DNA of 64,000 nt, from positions 1-64,000 of the forward strand of contig CAYOZN010000006.1 in the NCBI GenBank assembly GCA_964408455.1. The letters are read 5' to 3'. Under the pieces are notes generated by a model. That model made no database searches. It was not told the DNA's origin and was given only the letters and a program-made list of their open reading frames with translations. This DNA comes from CAYOZN01 sp964408455 (lineage in GTDB: Bacteria; Planctomycetota; Phycisphaerae; UBA1845; UTPLA1). The translations under genes and the position numbers were made by a program. Positions 37,490 through 46,529 of this stretch are shown in pieces. Numbering within the stretch: position 1 is the first letter of the stretch; every line of letters starts with the position of its first letter.

Positions 37490-38225
37490 CTCGCCGCGGC
37501 TCCCTGAACGTCCTGCACCCGCTGAACCGCCGCGCCGCGCGACGGTTCATCGAATATCCGTACGTTTCGCGCCTCCCTCGGCCGGGCTGCTGCTCCTCGC
37601 CTGCGCCGCGTGCCTCTCGATCAGCGCCGCCGGATGCGGCAGGGAACCCACGCAGTTCGTCGTCACGTCCTATCTCCAGCCGGCAACGCCCGAAGTATTC
37701 ACCGAGCAATTTCCCGATGGCACCTTCAAGGTAGATTCCCTTCGGAACTACCAGATCGCGTTTGAAGTGCCGCCGACCGTCGTTCGCGTTCCCCGGTCGA
37801 AGACCATCGGCGCGGCCGATCCGCAGACGCAGCCGGTGGAAGATGACCTTGCCGACGAAGTCTGGATGTCGCAGATCGTCCTCATCGACCTGATGTGGCG
37901 TCCGCTACCCGGCAAGACATTTGCCGAGAGCAGCCAGTCCAACGCCAGCATCGTGTACTGCCTGATCACCGGCGAAAACGTCATCAGCTACGAAGGCTCC
38001 GGCTTTGTCTTCTTCACCGAGTCCGACGATGGCGCCGCCATCGAAGGCCAGCTCGAGTCCGCCACGCTGTATCCCGTGAGGTTCGTGGGTTCGCCCGCCG
38101 ACCTGTTCGGGCCCTGTCGCGTGCAGGGCACCTTCACGGCGCAACGCTCGGGCACCGCCACCACGGACCTGCAGCGCCGCGTCCGGCGTCTGCTGGCAAA
38201 CCCTTCCCGCCTCGATTCGAAATAG
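37479..38225 (+). CDS. Lipoprotein of unknown function
   Basis: A 248-residue protein with an export signal ending in the lipobox ISAAGC (about residue 53); the first 30 residues before the hydrophobic core are Arg/Pro-rich, so the true start may be later. No family is recognised. The body includes a Cys pair (VYCLITG and GPCRVQG). It overlaps the end of the amidohydrolase by 11 bases and is 107 bases before the HIT gene. Confidence 0.65.
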   Translation: MSLNSPRLPERPAPAEPPRRATVHRISVRFAPPSAGLLLLACAACLSISAAGCGREPTQFVVTSYLQPATPEVFTEQFPDGTFKVDSLRNYQIAFEVPPTVVRVPRSKTIGAADPQTQPVEDDLADEVWMSQIVLIDLMWRPLPGKTFAESSQSNASIVYCLITGENVISYEGSGFVFFTESDDGAAIEGQLESATLYPVRFVGSPADLFGPCRVQGTFTAQRSGTATTDLQRRVRRLLANPSRLDSK

Positions 38226-38331
38226 TCCACGCACCGGCTCGCGAACAGCGCTGTCGCTCGCCAGCTCGCGGCCAGCCGGTCGAGCGGCTAAAATCGCGCA
38301 TCGTCGCGCCGCCGGCGCGAGAGAACACGAC

Positions 38332-38859
38332 ATGGACGAATTCCGCGAGAATCTCTGGGCACCGTGGCGCATGGAGTACATCCATCGCCTCGTCAACGAA
38401 AGCGATGGCGGCTGTTTCCTGTGCCACTATCGCGACACGCCGGGCAGCGATACCGACCACCACGTGGTCGCGCGCACGCCGGCGGCCATGATCGTGCTCA
38501 ATCGCTTCCCCTACACCAACGGACATCTGCTGGTCGCGCCCCTGGTCCACAAGGCCGAGCTCGACGATCTCGACGACGGCGAAATGAAGGCCGTCTGGTG
38601 GCTGGTCCGCGACGCAAAATCCATGCTGGCCGAGGCGGTCGGCGCCCACGGCTTCAACATCGGCGCCAACTTCGGCCGCTGCGCCGGGGCGGGCCTGCCG
38701 GGCCATCTCCATATCCATGTCGTGCCGCGCTGGAACGGCGACACCAACTTCATGCCGGTGCTGGGCGACGTCCGCGTCGTTCCCGAATCGCTCGACGCCG
38801 TCGCTGCCAGGCTGCGGGCCATCGCGCAACGGCGCGGCCTTGCGCCTTGCGGAGGTTGA
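38332..38859 (+). CDS. HIT-family nucleotide hydrolase/phosphorylase
   Basis: A 175-residue HIT protein. The histidine triad is GHLHIHVVPRW near residue 124. The start region has two Cys (GGCFLCHYRD) typical of AP4A-type phosphorylases related to Rv2613c. The enzyme would cleave AP4A or a related dinucleotide. It ends nine bases before the next gene, so the pair is probably translated together. Confidence 0.9.
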   Translation: MDEFRENLWAPWRMEYIHRLVNESDGGCFLCHYRDTPGSDTDHHVVARTPAAMIVLNRFPYTNGHLLVAPLVHKAELDDLDDGEMKAVWWLVRDAKSMLAEAVGAHGFNIGANFGRCAGAGLPGHLHIHVVPRWNGDTNFMPVLGDVRVVPESLDAVAARLRAIAQRRGLAPCGG

Positions 38860-38867
38860 GACGCACC

Positions 38868-40034
38868 ATGCCCGCGGCCGCACGCGACTATCCCGGCCTC
38901 GCCCCCTACGCCGTCCGCGACGGCGCAACGCGCGGCCGCGTCCACCCGCGCGGCGATGCTCCGGAGGAGAACCCGTTCGATCTCGACCGCCATCGCATCG
39001 TGAGCTGCATGGCCTTCCGCCGCCTGATGCACAAGACGCAGGTCTTCGTCACGCTCGACGGCGATCACTTCCGCACGCGGCTCACCCACACCCTGGAAGT
39101 CGCCGCCCAGGCAGAGCGCCTCGCCCGCATGCTCGGCCTGAACGATCGCCTCGCCGGTGCCGTCGCCATGGCACACGACCTGGGGCATTCGCCCTTCGGC
39201 CATGCCGGCGAGAAAGAGCTCCAGGCCCTCATGCGTAATCACGGCGGCTTCGAGCACAACGTCCAGTCCCTCCGCGTCGTGGACTATCTCGAACACCCCT
39301 ATCCGGCCTTTCGCGGGCTCAATCTCAGCTACGAACTGCGCGAGTCGCTCATCAAGCACCGCACCACGTTCGATAAGCCCGACCACGCCGGCCGGCTCGA
39401 TCCATCGGCCCGCGAACTGCTCGACAGCGGCCCGAGCTGCCCGCTCGAAGGCCAGATTGCCAATTTGGCCGACGTGATCGCCTATACCATGCACGATATT
39501 GAAGACGGCATCGGCCAGCAGTTGCTCGACGCCGACCTGCTCGCCCAAAGCGCACTCTGGCGCGAGGCCGCCGACGCCGTCGAAAAGCGCCACGCCGGCA
39601 AGTCGCTCTTCGCGCTTCGCCGACCGATCATCGACCGGATCGCCGCCCGCCTGGCCGAAGATGCATCCCAGGAGAGCCGCCGGCGCATCGATGCCGCAAG
39701 GGTCGATTCGGTCGATGCCGTGCGCCGCCTGCCGCGCGATTTGATCGCCTTTTCCGATGCCACCCGTCAGCAGCTCGACGAACTACAAAAGGTCCTCATC
39801 CGGCACGTCTACCGCCATCACCGCGTTGTCCGCATGGACGCCAAAGCCGGCCGCCTCATCCGCGAAGTGTTCGAGGCCTACCTGGCCGAGCCCCAGTTGC
39901 TGCCTGAGCGCTATTCCGCCCGCATTGCCGAGCAGGGCGCGCACCGCGTCATCTGCGACTACATCGCCGGCATGACTGACCGCTTCTGCCAGCGCGAGCA
40001 CCAGCGGCTCTTCGCCCCTTTCCATTTCGAGTGA
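38868..40034 (+). CDS. dGTP triphosphohydrolase-like HD-domain protein
   Basis: A 388-residue HD protein of the deoxyguanosine triphosphate triphosphohydrolase-like type, which removes the triphosphate from dNTPs. The metal-binding residues are in TRLTHTLEVA (His, about 73), AMAHDLGHSPFGHAGE (His-Asp, about 103, plus a second His) and ANLADVIAYTMHDIEDG (Asp, about 201). The final helical segment is complete. Other dNTPase-like proteins have similar size. The longer open frame upstream is antisense to the HIT gene frame and is not used. A GGAGG lies 13 bases before the ATG. Confidence 0.88.
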   Translation: MPAAARDYPGLAPYAVRDGATRGRVHPRGDAPEENPFDLDRHRIVSCMAFRRLMHKTQVFVTLDGDHFRTRLTHTLEVAAQAERLARMLGLNDRLAGAVAMAHDLGHSPFGHAGEKELQALMRNHGGFEHNVQSLRVVDYLEHPYPAFRGLNLSYELRESLIKHRTTFDKPDHAGRLDPSARELLDSGPSCPLEGQIANLADVIAYTMHDIEDGIGQQLLDADLLAQSALWREAADAVEKRHAGKSLFALRRPIIDRIAARLAEDASQESRRRIDAARVDSVDAVRRLPRDLIAFSDATRQQLDELQKVLIRHVYRHHRVVRMDAKAGRLIREVFEAYLAEPQLLPERYSARIAEQGAHRVICDYIAGMTDRFCQREHQRLFAPFHFE

Positions 40035-40350
40035 TCGCGCCCGGGACACTGGGGCCCTGGTCCATGTAACGCCTGCGCAACTTGCTCGACGCGCAGGCGA
40101 CCGGTGCCAGTCCGATCCGCATCCGCAGCGCCGTCTTCAGCCCGCGTCGCGGCCTTGCCGGTTTGACTTGTCGGCCCGTCCCAATCACAATGTGAGGCTT
40201 CGCAACGGGTACGCCGCAGCGCGGGAACGCCCGGGCCGGTTGCGAATCAACCATCGCCGCAAAGGTTTGCTGTTCAGCCGAGTAACGCGGGCCGGAATCA
40301 TCGACGCCCGGCGGATACGCGCGTGCGTTTGAAGCGAAAGCGAGGTTTTT
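40035..40350. other. Intergenic stretch before the exported coiled-coil gene
   Basis: 316 bases with no supported gene. The last 60 bases contain the GAGG ribosome site of the next gene. No terminator or clear promoter was found. Confidence 0.35.
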
Positions 40351-41409
40351 ATGAAGTGCCACGGGTTGTACACAGGGCTGTTGCTTCTGGCGTTCGCCGG
40401 CGGCGCATTCGGGCAGGAGCAGCCGGTCGTTGCCCGCATCGGCGATGCTCCGATTCCGGACGACGTCAAGGCGCGCTTCACACCCATGATCGAGGAACGG
40501 GTGAGTTTCTTCGGCAAGCACTACCAGCTCGGTGAATCGGCCATGGCCAAGCTCCGGGGCGAACTCGAACGGCTGATCGGCGAGCAGGCGATCTACTCCG
40601 GCCGCTGGGATGCGACGCTACGCCGCCGTAACCTCGCCCTCTCGCGCACCCTGCCCGCCAATACCGAAATCAGCGAGGCCCTCAAAAACCGCCTCATGCA
40701 GAAGTACCAGGAAGAGATCTACGACATTCACCTCAAGTCTCCGATGGGCTACGCGAACGTGGCCCGGCGTGTCGAGTCCGGCATGTCGACCGAGGCCATC
40801 GCCGCCGCCCACCAGCGGCTGGCCACCGCCTTCGCGGATCGATTGCAGGGCCAGCCCATCAAGACGGAACAGCTCGATCGCGTCGTGCTCGGTCCGGTCC
40901 AGCCGCTGCTGTCGACGCCCGATCCGCTGGAACGCGCACTTAACCCCAATGCCGCGCCCCGACCCGCGAAAATCGATCCGGCGACCAGGCAGACCGCGTT
41001 GACTGCCCCGCAGCAACCCCTGGGTCCCCCGCCGCCGCCGCGAGCCGATGTGCCGCCCGAAAAAGTGCAGCTGGAGCCCGCCCCCGCCGTGGATGCCTGG
41101 CAGCCCAAGCTCGACGAACTGATGGACTACTATCGCTTCGACGAAAAACAGCGGGCGTCCGCGGCCGGCGTGCTGTCAAGCTGCACGAAGCGCGCCAACG
41201 ATCATCTCACGTCCAATGCCGAGGCATACGAAAAGGCGAAAGCCATTTCCGACGAAGCCGAACGCAGCAAGGCCCTTGGCGAGTTGAACCAGAAGGTCGA
41301 CGGCCTTTATAACGAATTCCGCCGGCGCGTGGACTCGATCGCCACGCTCCAGCAGAAGGCCGAAGCGGCGGCCCGCGACAAGTCCGCCGGCGCCGAGCCG
41401 AATTCGTAA
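40351..41409 (+). CDS. Exported coiled-coil protein of unknown function
   Basis: A 352-residue exported protein. Signal peptide residues 1-21 (ends AFGQEQ). Residues 30-175 are helical; a Pro-rich linker with PPPPP (about 225) follows, and residues 245-340 form coiled-coil heptads (AEAYEKAKAISDEAERSKAL, NQKVDGLYNEFRRRVDSIA). No family is recognised. The PPxRxD-like linker and C-terminal helices could pair with a partner. GAGG precedes the ATG by five bases. Confidence 0.7.
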   Translation: MKCHGLYTGLLLLAFAGGAFGQEQPVVARIGDAPIPDDVKARFTPMIEERVSFFGKHYQLGESAMAKLRGELERLIGEQAIYSGRWDATLRRRNLALSRTLPANTEISEALKNRLMQKYQEEIYDIHLKSPMGYANVARRVESGMSTEAIAAAHQRLATAFADRLQGQPIKTEQLDRVVLGPVQPLLSTPDPLERALNPNAAPRPAKIDPATRQTALTAPQQPLGPPPPPRADVPPEKVQLEPAPAVDAWQPKLDELMDYYRFDEKQRASAAGVLSSCTKRANDHLTSNAEAYEKAKAISDEAERSKALGELNQKVDGLYNEFRRRVDSIATLQQKAEAAARDKSAGAEPNS

Positions 41410-41592
41410 GCGGAACTGTCCGCGCCTGCCAACGTGGCCGCCCCGGGGCCGGCAAGGACCGATCCCGGTCGTATGTGATCTCGCCATTCTTGACGAACGT
41501 CGCCAGACGCCGCACATTCTTCTCGGTTCGGCCGCACGCTCAGCGCTAATTGACTGCGCTGATCGGCCGGGGCGCCTCGCGGAGGGACACCG

Positions 41593-42612
41593 TTGCGCAA
41601 GCCTGCGGTACTCGTCACCGGTGCAAACGGTGAAGTCGGCTACGGTCTCATCGATCGCTTCAGCCAGAACGGCGTCACTGAGATCATCGCGCTGGACATC
41701 AAGCCGATTGATGACGCGCGGCGCGACCTGTGCACGGCGTGCATCGTCGGCGATATCCTCGACGAAAATCTGCTGCAACGCCTGGTCAGCGAATTCGAGA
41801 TCCACAGCATTTACCATCTCGCGGCCCTGCTCAGCACTCGCGCGGAGTACACGCCCGACATCGCGCATCGCGTCAATGTGGATGGCACGCTCAACCTGCT
41901 CAAGCTGGCCCACGAGCAGGCACGCTGGCATGGTCACGCCGTCAAGTTCGTCTTTCCGAGCTCCATTGCCGTGTACGGTCTGCCCAGCCTGGAGGCCAAG
42001 CAGGCCGCCGGCCGCGTTCGTGAAATCGAGTGGAACTTCCCGACGACGATGTACGGCTGCAACAAGGCCTACTGCGAGATGCTGGGCCGCTACTACTCGC
42101 TTCATTACCGCCAGCTCGCGGCCGACAACGCACCGACGGGCGTCGACTTTCGTGCCCTTCGCTTTCCGGGGCTGATCAGTGCCGTCACGATGCCCACCGG
42201 CGGCACAAGCGACTATGCGGTGGAGATGATCCACGCGGCCGCCCAGAATCAGCCTTATGCCTGTTTCGTGCCCGAGCACGCCCGGATTCCGTTCATGGCC
42301 ATGCCCGATGCCGTCAACGCCCTGATGCTGCTGTCGGATGCGCCGGCCGGGCGGCTGACGCAGCGTGTTTACAACGTCAGCTCGTTCAGCCTGTCGGCGG
42401 CCGAGCTTCGAGACCGCGTCGTCAAGGCCTTTCCGAAGGCGGATATCTCCTTCCGGCCCGACGTGCCGCGGGCCCGCATCGTGGACACCTGGCCGGCCGA
42501 TGTGGATGATTCACCGGCCCGTCGGGACTGGGACTGGACGCCGGAGTACGACGTTCGCCGCGCGTTCGACGAGTACCTCGTGCCAGGCGTCATCGCCCGA
42601 TATCGGCGATAG
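41593..42612 (+). CDS. tdh: L-threonine 3-dehydrogenase (SDR type)
   Basis: A 339-residue SDR-fold dehydrogenase. NAD-binding loop TGANGEVGYGL at residues 9-19, VFPSSIAVYG (catalytic Ser), and YGCNKAYCEMLGRYY (catalytic Tyr and Lys). The next gene is kbl, and this pair makes the standard threonine-to-glycine route: threonine to 2-amino-3-ketobutyrate, then glycine plus acetyl-CoA. The SDR-type enzyme differs from the zinc-dependent Tdh of E. coli. The TTG start is preceded by GGAGG. Without its neighbour the family could also be read as an epimerase, so the call leans on context. Confidence 0.82.
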   Translation: MRKPAVLVTGANGEVGYGLIDRFSQNGVTEIIALDIKPIDDARRDLCTACIVGDILDENLLQRLVSEFEIHSIYHLAALLSTRAEYTPDIAHRVNVDGTLNLLKLAHEQARWHGHAVKFVFPSSIAVYGLPSLEAKQAAGRVREIEWNFPTTMYGCNKAYCEMLGRYYSLHYRQLAADNAPTGVDFRALRFPGLISAVTMPTGGTSDYAVEMIHAAAQNQPYACFVPEHARIPFMAMPDAVNALMLLSDAPAGRLTQRVYNVSSFSLSAAELRDRVVKAFPKADISFRPDVPRARIVDTWPADVDDSPARRDWDWTPEYDVRRAFDEYLVPGVIARYRR

Positions 42613-42690
42613 AATGCAAACGCGGCATCGCCGCTGCGCCTGGCCGCCGCGGCTGCTCCGCCGCCCCGCGATTCGCGAAGGATTGATAAA

Positions 42691-43878
42691 ATGACAGACT
42701 TCTGGCACTCGATTGATGGCGAGCTCCAGGCCCTCGAAAAGGCCGGCCAGTACAAGCACCTGAAGGTCCTCACCCGCTCGATGGGGCCGGTGTCCGCCAT
42801 CGACGGTGTCGGCGAAGTCGTCGTGCTCTGCTCGAACGACTACCTGGGACTTGCCGACGATTCCGCCGTCGTCTCCGCCGCCATCGACGCCCAGAAGACC
42901 TGGGGCGCCGGGACCGCCTCGGTGCGGTTCATCTGCGGCAGCTTCGAATATCACCGCACCCTCGAGCAGAAGATCGCGGAACTCTCCGGCACCGAAGACG
43001 CCACCACCTACGTTTCGTGCTGGAATGCCAACGAAGCCGTCATTCCTACGCTGATGGCCGCCGGAGGCGACTCGGTCATCGCCATCAGCGACGAACTGAA
43101 TCACGCCTCCATCATCGACGCCATTCGCCTGGGCCGGCAGATCAACAAGGCCGCCCAGTCCAGGGTGTACAAACATTCCGACATGGATCAGCTCGAGACG
43201 CTGCTCCGCGAGCATGCGCAGCTGCGGTGCAAGCTGGTCGTCACCGACGGCGTCTTCAGCATGGAAGGCGACATCGCCCGGCTCGATGTCATTCACCGGC
43301 TCTGTCAGGCGCACGGCGCCCTGCTGATCGTGGATGACTCGCACGGCGTCGGCGTCTGCGGGCCGACCGGCCGCGGCGTTGCCGAGCATTATGGCCTGTT
43401 CGGCAAGATCGACTGCATGACCGGCACCCTGGGCAAGGCCCTCGGCGGGGCCGCCGGTGGATACGTGGCCAGCCGCCGCAGCCTCATCGATCTCATGGTG
43501 CAGAAGTCTCGCCCGCAGCTTTTTTCCAACGCCCTGCCGCCGGGTACCGCCGGCGCCGCCGCCAAGGCGATCGACATCCTCCTGACTGAACCAGATCGGG
43601 TGAAAAAGCTGCGCAACAACGTTCGCACGATGCGTGAGGGGCTGAAAAAACTGGGATTCGAAGCAGTCGAGGGCCCCAGCGCCATCACCCCGATCATTCT
43701 CGGAGAGACGGCAAAGGCCATCGCAGCCAGCAAGCGCCTTCTGGAGCTGGGCGTGTTCGTGATCGGCTTTGGCTATCCCGTCGTGCCGGAAGGGACGGCA
43801 CGATTGCGCGTCCAGCTTTCGGCCGCCCACGAGCCCGAACATCTCGATCGGGCGCTCGACGCCTTCGCCAGGCTCTAG
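42691..43878 (+). CDS. kbl: 2-amino-3-ketobutyrate CoA ligase (glycine C-acetyltransferase)
   Basis: A 395-residue PLP-dependent alpha-oxoamine synthase. SNDYLGLA near the N-terminus, VTDGVFSMEGD, VDDSHGVGVCGPTGRGV, and the PLP lysine in MTGTLGKALGGAAGGY (about residue 250) are family hallmarks. The tdh-kbl order supports Kbl rather than a BioF- or HemA-like sister enzyme. An AAGGA site precedes the ATG, 78 bases after the tdh stop. A large hairpin follows the gene. Confidence 0.93.
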   Translation: MTDFWHSIDGELQALEKAGQYKHLKVLTRSMGPVSAIDGVGEVVVLCSNDYLGLADDSAVVSAAIDAQKTWGAGTASVRFICGSFEYHRTLEQKIAELSGTEDATTYVSCWNANEAVIPTLMAAGGDSVIAISDELNHASIIDAIRLGRQINKAAQSRVYKHSDMDQLETLLREHAQLRCKLVVTDGVFSMEGDIARLDVIHRLCQAHGALLIVDDSHGVGVCGPTGRGVAEHYGLFGKIDCMTGTLGKALGGAAGGYVASRRSLIDLMVQKSRPQLFSNALPPGTAGAAAKAIDILLTEPDRVKKLRNNVRTMREGLKKLGFEAVEGPSAITPIILGETAKAIAASKRLLELGVFVIGFGYPVVPEGTARLRVQLSAAHEPEHLDRALDAFARL

Positions 43879-43944
43879 GCGCCTATCTCAATACCAAGCC
43901 GCACCGGCTATTAGCCGGTGCCACACTGTCATTGAGATAAGCGC
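43879..43944 (+). repeat. Long hairpin (REP-like) at the end of tdh-kbl
   Basis: Begins right after the kbl stop. The outer arms gcgcctatctcaat (43879-43892) and attgagataagcgc (43931-43944) pair with one mismatch, and inside them caccggct-att-agccggtg (43902-43920) pairs perfectly. No T tract follows, so it is either a rho-independent end without U tract, an mRNA stabiliser, or a REP-like element. Confidence 0.6.
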
Positions 43945-44174
43945 TGAATCGGATTGCACAGAACCCCGGGAAATTCAGGGCCTCCGTCCGCAAACAAAGG
44001 GCGTTGGATTGAGCAAATCGGTTTAGCCGCGATCATCGCGCCTGCCCGCTTGCCGACCGGCACGCCAGCCGCTACATATCCACAAGGGATTGGGCACGAT
44101 TTGCTCTCAAGCCGAGCCTCAGGCGCCATGGCACCTTCGTGCAGCGCGTGCGACACTTCGGCCACACGGTTTAT

Positions 44175-45215
44175 ATGGCCTCACACAAGCCGCGAAACGT
44201 CACCCTGAAGGACGTCGCCAAGCGCGTCGGCGTCTCGGCCATGACGGTGTCCCGCGCCCTGTCCGACAAGTCGCACCTGGTCAGCTCGGAAACGGCCGAA
44301 CTCTGCCGCAAAGTGGCGACCGAAATGGGCTATGTGCCCAATCTCATGGCCCGCAGCCTGCGCGGCGAGCAGCTACACACCATCGTCATGTTCGCCGAGT
44401 TCATTTCGAGCCACCACTACCTGGCCGAACTGGTGGACGTGGTGTCGCAATCGATAGAGAAGCGGAAGTATGGGGTCATCAGTTGTCAGTCGCTGCACAG
44501 CCTCCACCAGGCCCTCAAGAATTTCAATCTCGGCGGGGCACTGATCATCGCCCCGCCGGAGAGTTTTTATGCCGATCCCTTCGGCGAGCGAAGCATCGGC
44601 CCGATCAAGGCCCCTGCCACGGTGTTGATTCACAGCGCCGTCGAGCAGACGGATTTCAGCGAAGTCAGTCCCGACATCCCGGGTTTCACCAACCGTGCCG
44701 TAACGCACCTGCTGGAACTGGGCCATCGCCTCATCGGTTACGTCGGAGGTCCCCGGCACGAGGACGAGCCGCACTGGTTCGATCTGCGGAAGAAGGGCAT
44801 CGTCCAGGCACTTGCACAGCACAAACTTTCACCGGCCAGCCTCGTGCATCAGCCCTGCCCCGAGCCTGAGATGGGGCCCGTCGCGATCCAGCAGCTGTTG
44901 AAGAAGCACCGGGATGTGACCGCCATCATGTGCATCAACGACGAAGTGGCCGTTGCCTGCATCCGCGGGGCAGAGTCTCTTGGGCTGCGCGTCCCGCAGG
45001 ATTTTTCCGTCGTGGGCTGCAACGACATCCGGCTGGCACGCTTCTTCCGGCCGCCATTGACCACGCTCGCCATCGATATTCCCGCGATGGTCGATACGGC
45101 ACTCGATCTGCTGATGGAGCAGATACAATCGCGCGACACGACCGAGCCGATCAAGATTCTGTTGCCGGCCAGCTTGATCGTGCGGGAATCCACTGCCCCG
45201 CCGCCGCAACGCTGA
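44175..45215 (+). CDS. LacI-family transcriptional regulator
   Basis: A 346-residue LacI protein. The DNA-binding helix-turn-helix is VTLKDVAKRVGVSAMTVSRA near residue 9, then the hinge KVATEMGYVPNLMARSLRG. The ligand domain is periplasmic-binding-protein-like: MFAEFISSHHYLAELVDVVS, THLLELGHRLIGYVGG, MCINDEVAVACIRGA, and PPLTTLAIDIPAMVDTALDL. The effector is probably a sugar or nucleotide, unnamed. An in-frame start lies 12 codons upstream (44139), but the conserved frame begins at MASHK. No adjacent transport genes; it could control prs or tdh-kbl. Confidence 0.9.
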   Translation: MASHKPRNVTLKDVAKRVGVSAMTVSRALSDKSHLVSSETAELCRKVATEMGYVPNLMARSLRGEQLHTIVMFAEFISSHHYLAELVDVVSQSIEKRKYGVISCQSLHSLHQALKNFNLGGALIIAPPESFYADPFGERSIGPIKAPATVLIHSAVEQTDFSEVSPDIPGFTNRAVTHLLELGHRLIGYVGGPRHEDEPHWFDLRKKGIVQALAQHKLSPASLVHQPCPEPEMGPVAIQQLLKKHRDVTAIMCINDEVAVACIRGAESLGLRVPQDFSVVGCNDIRLARFFRPPLTTLAIDIPAMVDTALDLLMEQIQSRDTTEPIKILLPASLIVRESTAPPPQR

Positions 45216-45271
45216 GCCGCTCCGTCATCATCGCCTCGTTCGCTTGAAACGTGTCGCAGTGAGGATCAGGC

Positions 45272-46219
45272 ATGCCCAACGACAAGCCGCTCGTCTTCGC
45301 AGGATCCGCCAGCCGTCAATTCGCTGCCGACGTGTGCAAACACCTTCGCACCCGCCCCGCGCGAAACGAGACCAAACACTTTTCCGAGGGCAATACCTTC
45401 GTCCGCGTGGGGGAAAACGTCCGCGGGCGCGACGTGTTCCTCATCCAGTCGCTCTCCTTCCCTGTGAACGATCATCTGATGGAGATTCTCTTTTACGCCG
45501 ATGCCTTCCGCCGCGCCAGCGCAAAAAGTATCACCGCTGTAATCCCCTTTTTCAGTTATGGCAAAGGCGACAAGAAGGACGAGCCCCGCGTCAGCATCCG
45601 CGCCCGCGTCGTGGCAGATTGCCTCGAGGCGGCGGGCGTCGACCGCATCGTGACCATGGACCTGCACGCCCCTCAGATTCAGGGCTTCTTCCGCGTACCG
45701 GTCGATCACCTCTATGCCATGCCCGTGATCGTCGATTACTTCCGCCGCAAGGTCAAAAAGGACTGGGTCGTCGTCGCCCCGGATGTCGGCGCGGCACAGA
45801 TGGCCAACGCCTACGCCCGCGTGCTTGGCGCACGCACCGTCATTGCCGAGAAAAGCCGCGCCGACCATCGCGAAAATGCCTTCGTCAACCGGATCATCGG
45901 ACACGTCCGTGACCGCAACGCCCTGATCGTGGACGACTTCACCATCACCGGCGGCACGCTCATCGCCACTGCCGCCCGCCTGAAGGAAGAAGGCGCGCGC
46001 AACGTCTATGCCGCCGTCGCTCACGGCGTTTTGACCGCGGGTTCCGCCGCGCGCATCGACGACAGCCCCATCGAGGAACTGATCATCACCGACTCCCTCG
46101 AATACCGCTTTGAGCCGTTGCCCAAAAAGGTCCGCGTCGTCTCCACCGCCCGACTGTTCGCCAAGGCCATCAACAACATCTTCCGGCAGACCAGCGTCTC
46201 CAAGCTGTTCGAGGCCTGA
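45272..46219 (+). CDS. prs: Ribose-phosphate pyrophosphokinase-like protein
   Basis: A 315-residue PRPP synthetase-type protein. Family markers: GSASRQFAADVCKHL, ATP/ribose loop FFSYGKGDKKDEPRVSIRAR (where usual enzymes read PYxRQDR), MDLHAPQIQGFF, and VVAPDVGAAQMANAYA. The PRPP loop is VDDFTITGGTL instead of the typical DDMIDTGGT, and the flexible loop is EKSRADHREN. These deviations suggest a divergent subfamily. It may still make PRPP from ribose 5-phosphate and ATP. A 56-base gap separates it from the LacI gene. Confidence 0.82.
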   Translation: MPNDKPLVFAGSASRQFAADVCKHLRTRPARNETKHFSEGNTFVRVGENVRGRDVFLIQSLSFPVNDHLMEILFYADAFRRASAKSITAVIPFFSYGKGDKKDEPRVSIRARVVADCLEAAGVDRIVTMDLHAPQIQGFFRVPVDHLYAMPVIVDYFRRKVKKDWVVVAPDVGAAQMANAYARVLGARTVIAEKSRADHRENAFVNRIIGHVRDRNALIVDDFTITGGTLIATAARLKEEGARNVYAAVAHGVLTAGSAARIDDSPIEELIITDSLEYRFEPLPKKVRVVSTARLFAKAINNIFRQTSVSKLFEA

Positions 46220-46529
46220 CAACCCCGCCTCGCGATCGGTGACGTGGCGGCGCTTCTGCGAATTAATGGCCGCGAAAAACGCCCTTCATAGACGTGTGTA
46301 TCGTTAACCGCGAGCCTATAATAAGGGCCTTGGTATTGACACAAGTTGTCCGATCTGGGAACATAACGGCGGGTAGGCTGAACACATCCTCGGAGTGGGG
46401 ATGGGAATTCTCGCATCAGTCGCGACCCGCAATCAGGCCCGGTCTGCCGAACTCCCGCCGCTTCGTCCGGCCGAGCCATCATTCACGCCCGCGATCCGCA
46501 CGCGGAATAGCGCACATTTGGAGCCATAA
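46220..46529. other. Intergenic stretch with a possible promoter
   Basis: 310 bases before the secreted zincin. The AT-rich box tataat is at 46317-46322 and ttgaca at 46336-46341, but the two do not combine into a good promoter with the usual spacing. A GGAG ribosome site sits ten bases before the gene. No other gene visible. Confidence 0.35.

Noticed and set aside
38364..38867. N-terminal extension of the dGTPase-like protein into the HIT gene
   Set aside because: The frame is a shadow of the HIT gene; the conserved fold begins after the ATG at 38868.
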